Source: Natronohydrobacter sp. (GTDB lineage: Bacteria; Pseudomonadota; Alphaproteobacteria; Rhodobacterales; Rhodobacteraceae). Taken from it: a DNA stretch of 10,278 nucleotides. This document shows positions 1-5,073 of this stretch, piece after piece. Location: assembly GCA_007118445.1 (NCBI GenBank), contig SKRP01000011.1:1-10278 (forward strand). The letters are read 5' to 3'. How positions within the stretch are numbered: the stretch's first letter is position 1; every line of letters starts with the position of its first letter. Made by a program: the position numbers and the translations under genes. The notes below the pieces were generated by a model, which saw only the letters and a list, made by a program, of their open reading frames with translations, ran no database searches and was not told the origin of the DNA.

Positions 1-20
1 CATTCACAGCGCCGCGAACG

Positions 21-54
21 CTGAATCACGCCGAATCACGGCCCGTTGATTCGG
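21..54. repeat. GAATCA direct and inverted repeats with three GANTC sites
   Basis: Two near-identical 10-base units stand in tandem (CTGAATCACG at 21-30 and CCGAATCACG at 31-40). The second forms a perfect 8-base inverted repeat with 47-54 (CCGAATCA, 8-base spacer, TGATTCGG). The block contains three GANTC sequences (23-27, 33-37, 48-52), the recognition site of the alphaproteobacterial cell-cycle methylase CcrM. It lies in the non-coding stretch 1-154, downstream of mrp. No gene is supported in 1-154: all three plus-strand frames are stopped by position 71. A role as operator, methylation-sensitive promoter or terminator stem is inference. Confidence 0.45.
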
Positions 55-154
55 GTGAGAGGGGCGCGTGATATGGAAATCCCGGCGCTTCCACGAGAGT
101 CCATCCGCCCCTCCCGTCTGGTTCCATGAATTCCCGGATAGGGGTCAGGCAGGC

Positions 155-1225
155 TCAGAGCAGGTCGATCAGCCGCGCTGCCATGCGCTCATAGGCTTTG
201 GCCACAGGACTGTCGGTCGCAGCCACGGGCACGCCGCCATCCCCCGCCAGACGCACTTCGACGCTCAAGGGCAGCTCGCCGAGGAAATCCAGCTTCTGCT
301 TTTCGGCCTCGCCGCGCACGCCACCTTCGCCGAAGATATGCTCTTCATGGCCACATTTGGGGCAGATGAAGGTCGACATATTCTCGATCAGCCCCAGGAT
401 CGGCGTCTTGAGCGTCTGAAAGGCGCGCAGCGCCTTGCGTGCATCCAGCAACGCCACATCCTGCGGGGTCGAGACCACCACCGCCCCGCGCACATCGAAT
501 TTGGAACAGAGCGTGAGCTGAATATCCCCGGTCCCCGGCGGCATATCGACGATCAGCACATCCAGCATTCCCCATTCAACCTGGGTCAGCAATTGCTGCA
601 ACGCCCCCATCAGCATCGGACCGCGCCAGATCACCGCGTCATCCTCTTTCAGCATCAGCCCGATCGAGATCATCGTCACGCCGTGCGCTTTCAGCGGGAT
701 GATCGTCTTGCCATCGGGCGAGGCCGGGCGGCGCGCGACCCCCATCATGCGCGGCTGACTGGGACCATAGATATCAGCATCCAGCAGCCCCACACGCAAC
801 CCGTGCCGCGCCAGCGCCACGGCCAGATTGGATGCCACAGTGGATTTCCCCACCCCGCCCTTGCCAGAGCCCACAGCGATGATATGCGACACACCTTCGA
901 TGGCCTGCTTGTCCGGCTGGCTGGTCGGATGCCGCCCCAGCTTCAGCGCAGGCGGCGCGCCCTTGGCTTTGGCCGCCGGGCCATGCGCGGTCAGGGCCAC
1001 AGAAACGCGCGCCACCCCGTCCAGCGCTGCCACAACCGCTTCGGCCTGTTGCCGGGCCGGGGCGAGCATCTTCGCAGCCTCGGGCGTTTCGGCTTCGATC
1101 ACAAAGCGCACTGCACCCTCTTCAACCATCAGGGCGCGCACCAGATCGCGCGACACCAGCGTCCCGCCATCCGGCAGGGCCACCTGATCGAGGGCGCTGA
1201 GAACTTGCTCTTTGGTGACGGTCAT
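155..1225 (-). CDS. mrp: Mrp/NBP35 (ApbC) family P-loop ATPase, Fe-S cluster carrier
   Basis: The product is a 356-residue cytosolic protein of the Mrp/ApbC/NBP35 family, whose members bind an iron-sulfur cluster between subunits of a dimer and pass it to apo-proteins in an ATP-dependent way. Residues about 5-80 look like the MIP18/DUF59 (FeS_assembly_P) domain. A low-complexity Ala/Gly/Lys/Pro linker follows (about 80-105), then the ATPase domain. The deviant Walker A is GKGGVGKS (121-128, with K122 and K127), DADIYGPSQPRM (149-160) is the family signature after switch I, and DMPPGTGD (227-234) is the Walker B/switch II region. The cluster-binding CPxC pair is C288 and C291. The length is usual for alphaproteobacterial members. 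The start codon (complement of 1223-1225) is preceded on the minus strand by AGGGA about 9 bases away. The gene is divergent from the HIT gene across a 140-base gap. The family call is secure; the exact client proteins cannot be read from sequence. Confidence 0.96.
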   Translation of the reverse strand: MTVTKEQVLSALDQVALPDGGTLVSRDLVRALMVEEGAVRFVIEAETPEAAKMLAPARQQAEAVVAALDGVARVSVALTAHGPAAKAKGAPPALKLGRHPTSQPDKQAIEGVSHIIAVGSGKGGVGKSTVASNLAVALARHGLRVGLLDADIYGPSQPRMMGVARRPASPDGKTIIPLKAHGVTMISIGLMLKEDDAVIWRGPMLMGALQQLLTQVEWGMLDVLIVDMPPGTGDIQLTLCSKFDVRGAVVVSTPQDVALLDARKALRAFQTLKTPILGLIENMSTFICPKCGHEEHIFGEGGVRGEAEKQKLDFLGELPLSVEVRLAGDGGVPVAATDSPVAKAYERMAARLIDLL

Positions 1226-1353
1226 CTTTGTGATCCCTGTAATGTCATGTCAGTGCAGAACATGGGCAGTTCTAGAAGCACGGCAAGGGTCATGCAATCG
1301 CCGCTGCATGATTGCCCTGATCCATGCGCTGTGCCACTGTGCCTTGCGCATAT

Positions 1354-1359
1354 GGAGGG
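1354..1359 (+). promoter_or_regulatory. Shine-Dalgarno site deciding the HIT gene start
   Basis: GGAGGG lies six bases before the ATG at 1366. An in-frame upstream ATG at 1324 has no comparable site and would add 14 residues in front of the conserved HIT N-terminus. The 1366 start is therefore preferred. Confidence 0.75.
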
Positions 1360-1365
1360 CCTGGC

Positions 1366-1791
1366 ATGACGGATTGTCTTTTCTGCAAGATCGCGGCAGG
1401 CGACCTGCCCGTGCACAGGATTCATGAAGACGCGCATATCATGGCCTTTCTTGACCTGCACCCGATCCGGCGCGGCCATGCGCTGGTCATTCCGAAAGCG
1501 CATCATGTCTGGTTCGAGGATCTGCCCGAGGATCTGGCGACACGCATCACCAGCTGCGCGCAACGGATCGCCCGCGCGATGAAACGGCTCTATCAGGTCG
1601 AGCGCGTATCCATGTTCTATACCGGCATCCATGTGCCCCATGCCCATGCCCATGTCGTGCCCATGTTCCACATTCATGACGTGAGCTCTGCGGCCTATCT
1701 GCAGAGCGGGCTTGAGCATTTCACCACGCCACCACAATTGGCCGCGGCGGTTATGGAACAGACCGCGCTTGAGCTGCGCAACAGCCTGTAG
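1366..1791 (+). CDS. HIT family protein (histidine-triad nucleotide hydrolase/transferase)
   Basis: The product is a 141-residue HIT-superfamily protein. Members hydrolyse or transfer nucleotidyl groups (AMP-lysine, Ap4A and similar substrates) in the cytosol. The N-terminus MTDCLFCKIAAGD is typical, with the C4-x-x-C7 pair often used for zinc in bacterial HIT proteins. LHPIRRGHALVIPKAHH (31-47) is the conserved core strand and turn. The catalytic triad motif is HAHAHVV (92-98), with H92, H94 and H96 as the His-x-His-x-His series. The usual Gly-Gln just before the triad is replaced by Gly-Ile-His-Val-Pro, and no Arg follows the last Pro (PMFHIHD), so the subfamily is not standard HINT or FHIT. 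The start at 1366 is set by a good Shine-Dalgarno site and the conserved N-terminus. It appears to be a single gene. The physiological substrate is unknown. Confidence 0.93.
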   Translation: MTDCLFCKIAAGDLPVHRIHEDAHIMAFLDLHPIRRGHALVIPKAHHVWFEDLPEDLATRITSCAQRIARAMKRLYQVERVSMFYTGIHVPHAHAHVVPMFHIHDVSSAAYLQSGLEHFTTPPQLAAAVMEQTALELRNSL

Positions 1792-1793
1792 TT

Positions 1794-1806
1794 GCGCAAA
1801 ATGCGC
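1794..1806 (+). terminator. Weak hairpin after the HIT gene
   Basis: GCGCA-AAA-TGCGC forms a 5-bp stem two bases after the HIT stop codon, and TCCATTTT follows. The stem is short and the T run is interrupted, so this is only a possible terminator. Confidence 0.25.
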
Positions 1807-1856
1807 TCCATTTTCACAGGTCGCGCGAAATCCGGGCAGGGTCGCATTTTTCTGAC

Positions 1857-1907
1857 CATTTGATTGGCAAATGCAAACTTCCCCAAGGGAAACTTGCGCT
1901 TAGCGCA
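1857..1907. repeat. Three consecutive short inverted repeats upstream of the DUF1127 gene
   Basis: Within 51 bases stand CATTTG-ATTGG-CAAATG (1857-1873), TTCCC-CAA-GGGAA (1879-1891) and TGCGC-TTA-GCGCA (1895-1907). The middle one is flanked by AAACTT on both sides. They sit about 25-75 bases before the candidate promoter of the DUF1127/small-RNA transcript. They could be operators or the structured 3' end of the HIT transcript; the sequence alone does not decide. Confidence 0.35.
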
Positions 1908-1930
1908 TAGCCGCAATGCAGCAAAAATGA

Positions 1931-1958
1931 TTGTGCGGGCGCAGCAATCGGCTATCTT
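1931..1958 (+). promoter_or_regulatory. Candidate promoter of the DUF1127/small-RNA operon
   Basis: TTGTGC (1931-1936) and TATCTT (1953-1958) are spaced by 16 bases. They would start transcription near 1965 and give a leader of about 40 bases before the ATG at 2006. In R. sphaeroides the equivalent locus is driven by the alternative heat-shock factors RpoHI/RpoHII. I infer the same here from locus similarity; the boxes were picked by eye and other placements are possible. Confidence 0.35.
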
Positions 1959-2005
1959 TGTTTCATCAGCAGGGCAACCTGCATCGGAACAAAGGTAGCG
2001 TAAAC

Positions 2006-2218
2006 ATGGCGCATTATGCAGAAAACATCAGCATTGTCCGGCCTTCTGGCCTGATTGGCGCCCTGATCGCGAATTTTCGCGACCGGCTGCAGCGTCGCAA
2101 AGTGTATAACCGGACTTATGCGGAACTCAGCCAACTGAGCACGCGGGAGCTGGACGATCTGGGGATCTCGCGCTCGATGATCTCACGTATGGCTTACGAT
2201 GCCGCATACGAGAAATAA
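2006..2218 (+). CDS. ccaF1: DUF1127 small protein, CcaF1-like (sRNA maturation factor)
   Basis: The product is a 70-residue basic protein. Residues 1-20 are non-conserved, an Arg/Lys-rich segment follows (RDRLQRRKVYNRTYAEL, 25-41), and the DUF1127 core is ELSQLSTRELDDLGISRSMISRMAYDAAY (40-68). The Leu-Ser-x-Arg-Glu-Leu-x-Asp-Leu-Gly-Ile pattern is diagnostic. The ATG at 2006 is preferred because it opens the usual short DUF1127 form. A weak AAAGGT lies about 10 bases upstream, and the longer in-frame ORF from 1931 would begin inside the candidate promoter. In R. sphaeroides the DUF1127 protein CcaF1 (RSP_6037) is encoded directly in front of the CcsR small RNAs, binds RNA and affects their maturation and turnover. 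The same order here, with the first hairpin six bases after the stop codon, supports orthology. The family is certain; orthology is inferred from locus structure and length. Confidence 0.88.
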   Translation: MAHYAENISIVRPSGLIGALIANFRDRLQRRKVYNRTYAELSQLSTRELDDLGISRSMISRMAYDAAYEK

Positions 2219-2223
2219 GGGTT

Positions 2224-2255
2224 TCGTTCCCTCCTCCTCCTCCCTGAGGGAACGA
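2224..2255 (+). ncRNA. CcsR-like unit 1
   Basis: A perfect 10-bp stem (2224-2233 with 2246-2255, TCGTTCCCTC/GAGGGAACGA) closes the 12-base loop CTCCTCCTCCCT (2234-2245). The unit starts six bases after the DUF1127 stop codon, so it is likely released from the mRNA 3' end by processing. Confidence 0.82.
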
Positions 2256-2258
2256 CTA

Positions 2259-2294
2259 TGACGGTGAGCATCCTCCTCCCTTAGCTCACCGTCA
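2259..2294 (+). ncRNA. CcsR-like unit 2, variant loop
   Basis: A perfect 11-bp stem (2259-2269 with 2284-2294, TGACGGTGAGC/GCTCACCGTCA) closes a 14-base loop, ATCCTCCTCCCTTA (2270-2283). This is the only unit whose loop departs from the common 12-mer: the CCTCCTCCCT core is kept but the flanks are A/T. Only three bases separate it from unit 1. Confidence 0.8.
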
Positions 2295-2339
2295 CTAAAT
2301 TCCGGGCAAGGCGTGCGCGCGCCGGAAGCCGGTCACGGA

Positions 2340-2374
2340 ACGTCGCTCTCCTCCTCCTCCCTGAGAGCGCACGT
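2340..2374 (+). ncRNA. CcsR-like unit 3
   Basis: The stem pairs ACGTCGCTCTC (2340-2350) with GAGAGCG-C-ACGT (2363-2374), giving 11 pairs with C2370 bulged. The loop 2351-2362 is CTCCTCCTCCCT. A 45-base spacer without an obvious repeat precedes it (2295-2339). Confidence 0.8.
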
Positions 2375-2375
2375 A

Positions 2376-2414
2376 GGAACCATCGGGCCCTCCTCCTCCC
2401 TGGCCCGAGGTTCC
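2376..2414 (+). ncRNA. CcsR-like unit 4
   Basis: The stem has two parts: GGAACC (2376-2381) with GGTTCC (2409-2414), and TCGGGCC (2383-2389) with GGCCCGA (2402-2408). That is 13 pairs with A2382 bulged on the 5' side. The loop 2390-2401 is CTCCTCCTCCCT. The unit begins one base after unit 3. Confidence 0.82.
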
Positions 2415-2444
2415 AAGAATAAGGGGTCCACAGGGCCCTTCGCA

Positions 2445-2481
2445 TTGCAAAGGCCCCCTCCTCCTCCCTGGGGTCTTGCAA
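2445..2481 (+). ncRNA. CcsR-like unit 5
   Basis: TTGCAA (2445-2450) pairs with TTGCAA (2476-2481), and GGCCCC (2452-2457) pairs with GGGGTC (2470-2475), including one G-U pair. A2451 is bulged on the 5' side, as in unit 4. The loop 2458-2469 is again CTCCTCCTCCCT. A 30-base spacer (2415-2444) separates it from unit 4. Confidence 0.8.
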
Positions 2482-2485
2482 AATC

Positions 2486-2521
2486 GGCGGCAGTCCCCTC
2501 CTCCTCCCTGGGACTGTCGCC
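2486..2521 (+). ncRNA. CcsR-like unit 6, also the terminator stem
   Basis: A continuous 12-bp stem (GGCGGCAGTCCC, 2486-2497, with GGGACTGTCGCC, 2510-2521, one G-U pair) closes the loop CTCCTCCTCCCT (2498-2509). It is the last unit and is followed directly by the T run. Confidence 0.82.
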
Positions 2522-2526
2522 TTTTT
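2486..2526 (+). terminator. Rho-independent terminator of the small-RNA operon
   Basis: The 12-bp stem of unit 6 is followed by TTTTT (2522-2526), which is an intrinsic terminator signature. The same element lies 31 bases past the end of the converging uvrD gene. On the minus strand its stem is followed by GATTTT, so it may also slow or end uvrD transcription. Confidence 0.82.
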
Positions 2527-2557
2527 CATTTTCAGATGCTGGATTGTTCAGGCCGGG

Positions 2558-4936
2558 TCAGAACGGCACATCATCGGCCTGCGCGGCGGGCACGACGAAT
2601 TTCGCCACGATATGCCGCGCACCGGACTTCTCGAATTCGATGAACAGCTTGTCGCCTTCAACCGCGGCCACGCTGCCATAGCCGAATTTTCGGTGAAACA
2701 CGCGCGCGCCGGTCTCGAAAGCCGGGCTGGCGCTGCCGTCAATGACCATATCCCGCGCCTCGCGGGGCTGGCTGACCGGGCGGGCATTGGCGGCCTGCAA
2801 CCGACGCCAGCCGGGTGAATTATATACATCGGCGCGCTCGGCGCGGGTCTCGACATTACTGGCCACCGGGATCCCGCCCCCGTACAGCCCCGGCGGGGTC
2901 AGCACCTCGACATGCTGGCCCGGCAATTCATCCACGAAGCGCGAGGGCATTTGCGACTGCCACTGGCCGTAAACCCGGCGATTGGCCGCGAAACTGATCG
3001 TGCAGAGCTGTTCGGCGCGGGTGATCCCGACATAGGCAAGGCGGCGCTCTTCCTCCAGCCCTTTCAGCCCTGATTCGTCCATCGACCGCTGGGACGGGAA
3101 CAGCCCGTCCTCCCATCCCGGCAGGAAAACGGCGGGAAATTCCAGCCCCTTGGCCCCGTGCAGGGTCATGATGCTGACCTTGGCCTCGCCCGCATCCGAA
3201 TCATTCTCCATGATCAGCGCGATATGTTCGAGAAATCCTTGCAGATTCTCGAAGGATTCCAGCGCCTTGATCAGTTCCTTCAGATTGTCCAGCCGCCCCG
3301 GCGCCTCGGGCGTCTTGTCGTTGAGCCACATCTCGGTATAGCCTGACTCTTCCAGTATCTGCTCGGCCAGTTCGATATGATTGAGGGCCGAATTATCGGG
3401 ACGGATCACCTCGATCAGATCATCCTCGGCCTCGGCCAGCCCGGTGGTGCCGGTCTGGCTGTGCCAGCGGGCAATGCCCTCGATCAAGGCACGCAACTGG
3501 CCCGCGCCCTTGCCCTTGATCTCGCCCTGTTCCAGCGCCAGCGCCGCGCCTGCCACCAACGGCACATCATTGGCGCGCGCAATCCGCCGGATGGTCTGCT
3601 GCGCCTTGTCGCCAAGCCCCCGTTTGGGCGTGTTCACGATCCGCTCAAACGCCAGATCATCGCCAGGGCTGACCGCGAGGCGGAAATAGGCCAGCGCGTC
3701 GCGAATTTCCATCCGTTCATAGAATCGCGGGCCACCGATGACGCGATAAGGCAGCCCGATGGTCAGAAAACGGTCTTCGAAGGCGCGCATCTGGTGGCTG
3801 GCGCGCACCAGAATGGCGATCTGGTCCAGCGAGAAAGGAGTCAGCCCGCGCGTGCCGCGTTGCAGATCCTCGATCTGCTCGCCGATCCAGCGCGCTTCTT
3901 CCTCGCCATCCCAATGCCCGATCAGGCGAAGCTTCTCGCCATCGCGTGCCTCAGTCCAGAGCGTCTTTCCCAGCCGGTCCTCATTGCCCGCGATGATCTG
4001 CGAGGCCGCGGCCAGAATATGCGGGGTCGAACGGTAATTCTGTTCCAGCCGCACCACCGTCGCGCCGGGAAAATCGCGCTCGAATCGCAGGATATTGCCC
4101 ACTTCCGCCCCGCGCCAGCCATAGATCGACTGGTCATCATCGCCGACGCAGCAGATATTCTTGTGTCCCTCCGCCAATAGCCGCAGCCAGAGATATTGCG
4201 CGACATTCGTGTCCTGATACTCGTCGACCAGAATATAGCGGAAACGTTGCTGATAGGTTTCCAGAATGTCGCTATGTTTCTGGAATATCGTCACGCAATG
4301 CAGCAGCAGATCGCCGAAATCGCAGGCATTGAGCGTTTTCAACCGGTCCTGATAGGCCGCATAGAGTTCGGTGCCGCGATTGTTGAAGGCGCTGGCCTCG
4401 GCTGACGGCACCTGATCGGGCCGCCATGCGCGGTTTTTCCATTGGTCGATGATCGAGGCCAGCAACCGCGCGGGCCAGCGTTTTTCGTCGATACTAGCCG
4501 CTGCGATCAGCTGTTTCAGCAGGCGGATCTGGTCATCCGTGTCGAGAATCGTGAAACTGGATTTCAACCCGACCAGTTCGGCATGACGGCGCAGCAGTTT
4601 CGCACTGATCGAATGAAAGGTGCCCAACCATGGCATCCCCTCGACCGCTTCACCCAGATAGCTGCCCACACGCAGTTTCATCTCGCGCGCGGCCTTGTTG
4701 GTGAAGGTCACGGCCAGAATCCCCGACGGATAGGCCCGGCCCGTATTCAGCAGATGCGCAATCCGCGCGGTCAGCGCCTTGGTCTTGCCCGTGCCTGCGC
4801 CTGCCAGCATCAGAACCGGACCATCCAGCGCCTCGACCGCCTGACGCTGGGCCGGGTTCAGCCCGTCAAGATAGGGGGCGGGTCGCGCGGCCATGGCGCG
4901 GGCGGATAGCGGCAGATCAGCGTTGAAATCACTCAT
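2558..4936 (-). CDS. uvrD: UvrD/PcrA family superfamily 1A DNA helicase
   Basis: The product is a 792-residue ATP-dependent 3'-5' DNA helicase of nucleotide excision repair, mismatch repair and clearance of stalled forks or RNA polymerase. All helicase motifs are visible: LNPAQRQAV Q-motif (26-34), Walker A AGAGTGKT (45-52), motif Ia VTFTNKAA (76-83), motif II DEYQD (238-242), motif III GDDDQSIYGWRGA (265-277), motif IV LEQNYRS (297-303), motif V TLHGAKGLEF (591-600) and motif VI EERRLAYVGITRA (629-641). The C-terminal region 743-783 (ARVFHRKFGYGSV onward) is the Tudor-like fold that in PcrA/UvrD contacts RNA polymerase. The protein is somewhat longer than E. coli UvrD (720), mainly through 670-740. 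An SOS box stands before the gene, and its 3' end converges on the small-RNA array. UvrD and PcrA are not separable by eye; alphaproteobacteria usually carry one such gene. Confidence 0.96.
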   Translation of the reverse strand: MSDFNADLPLSARAMAARPAPYLDGLNPAQRQAVEALDGPVLMLAGAGTGKTKALTARIAHLLNTGRAYPSGILAVTFTNKAAREMKLRVGSYLGEAVEGMPWLGTFHSISAKLLRRHAELVGLKSSFTILDTDDQIRLLKQLIAAASIDEKRWPARLLASIIDQWKNRAWRPDQVPSAEASAFNNRGTELYAAYQDRLKTLNACDFGDLLLHCVTIFQKHSDILETYQQRFRYILVDEYQDTNVAQYLWLRLLAEGHKNICCVGDDDQSIYGWRGAEVGNILRFERDFPGATVVRLEQNYRSTPHILAAASQIIAGNEDRLGKTLWTEARDGEKLRLIGHWDGEEEARWIGEQIEDLQRGTRGLTPFSLDQIAILVRASHQMRAFEDRFLTIGLPYRVIGGPRFYERMEIRDALAYFRLAVSPGDDLAFERIVNTPKRGLGDKAQQTIRRIARANDVPLVAGAALALEQGEIKGKGAGQLRALIEGIARWHSQTGTTGLAEAEDDLIEVIRPDNSALNHIELAEQILEESGYTEMWLNDKTPEAPGRLDNLKELIKALESFENLQGFLEHIALIMENDSDAGEAKVSIMTLHGAKGLEFPAVFLPGWEDGLFPSQRSMDESGLKGLEEERRLAYVGITRAEQLCTISFAANRRVYGQWQSQMPSRFVDELPGQHVEVLTPPGLYGGGIPVASNVETRAERADVYNSPGWRRLQAANARPVSQPREARDMVIDGSASPAFETGARVFHRKFGYGSVAAVEGDKLFIEFEKSGARHIVAKFVVPAAQADDVPF

Positions 4937-4976
4937 GCCCCAAGCTTAACGCGCAGTCGCGCAAAGGGAAAGCGGT

Positions 4977-4991
4977 GTTCTGGTAACGTTC
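4977..4991. promoter_or_regulatory. LexA/SOS box upstream of uvrD
   Basis: GTTC-TGGTAAC-GTTC is an exact match to the direct-repeat GTTC-N7-GTTC box of alphaproteobacterial LexA (GAAC-N7-GAAC on the uvrD strand). It lies 41-55 bases before the uvrD start codon, a usual operator distance, and uvrD is a classical SOS gene. It is also 83 bases before the divergent membrane-protein gene, which might be affected too. Confidence 0.75.
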
Positions 4992-5012
4992 CATATCTTC
5001 CCTCTCATAAAT

Positions 5013-5026
5013 CGCAGAATTCTGCG
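5013..5026. promoter_or_regulatory. 14-bp perfect palindrome in the uvrD/membrane-protein gap
   Basis: CGCAGAATTCTGCG is a perfect palindrome without spacer, between the SOS box and the start of the gene at 5074. Its symmetry and intergenic position suggest a dimeric regulator site. No known operator is recognised. Confidence 0.35.
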
Positions 5027-5060
5027 CAGACATGCTACATTGCGATATCCGCTTCAGTTC

Positions 5061-5066
5061 AGGAGA
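5061..5066 (+). promoter_or_regulatory. Shine-Dalgarno site of the small membrane protein
   Basis: AGGAGA stands seven bases before the ATG at 5074. It favours this start over the in-frame ATG at 5032, which has no such site and would add 14 mostly polar residues before the first membrane segment. Confidence 0.7.
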
Positions 5067-5073
5067 CCCTGCC

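Larger units (their letters stand above)
2224..2526 (+). ncRNA. ccsR: CcsR-type (CCUCCUCCC-loop) small-RNA array, six hairpins
   Basis: Six stem-loops follow one another within 303 bases, in the same orientation as the DUF1127 gene. Every loop carries CCTCCTCCCT; five loops are exactly CTCCTCCTCCCT. The stems are 10-13 bp and unrelated in sequence from unit to unit, so pairing is kept while bases change, which is strong internal evidence for a structured RNA. The last hairpin ends in five Ts. This matches the CcsR1-4 RNAs of R. sphaeroides (Conserved CCUCCUCCC motif stress-induced RNAs, also grouped as the cuckoo RNA family), which are co-transcribed with the DUF1127 gene and processed to separate small RNAs. 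That known locus has four units, and six are seen here. The loop resembles the CCUCC anti-Shine-Dalgarno end of 16S rRNA, so pairing with purine-rich ribosome binding sites or titration of RNA-binding proteins is plausible. The exact processing ends cannot be read. Confidence 0.9.

Noticed and set aside
1..3. CAT at the window edge as the start codon of a minus-strand gene to the left
   Set aside because: It could be such a start, but no Shine-Dalgarno-like sequence precedes it on the minus strand and no coding sequence is visible, so a gene cannot be supported.
1256..1273. AGAAC-N8-GTTCT inverted repeat between mrp and the HIT gene as an SOS box
   Set aside because: Alphaproteobacterial LexA uses a direct repeat with a 7-base spacer; this one is inverted with the wrong spacing.
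1290..1315. Overlapping inverted repeats (TCATGCA/TGCATGA and GCAATC/GATTGC) upstream of the HIT gene
   Set aside because: Short and mutually exclusive pairings without a known regulator match; not enough to call an operator.
68..1369. Long plus-strand open frame (433 codons) opposite mrp
   Set aside because: It is antisense to a gene with full conserved motifs, is rich in His/Arg/Gln as expected for a shadow of GC-biased codons, and has no recognisable domain.
2234..2509. The repeated CTCCTCCTCCCT motifs as a CRISPR or simple tandem-repeat array
   Set aside because: The repeats are only 12 bases, the spacing is irregular, and each lies in the loop of its own stem; CRISPR repeats and spacers do not look like this and no cas gene is present.
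2281..2681. Open frames on both strands across the small-RNA array
   Set aside because: Their translations are built from the C/T-rich loops (Ser/Leu/Pro runs or Arg/Gly runs) and run into the uvrD end; the hairpin structure explains the region better.
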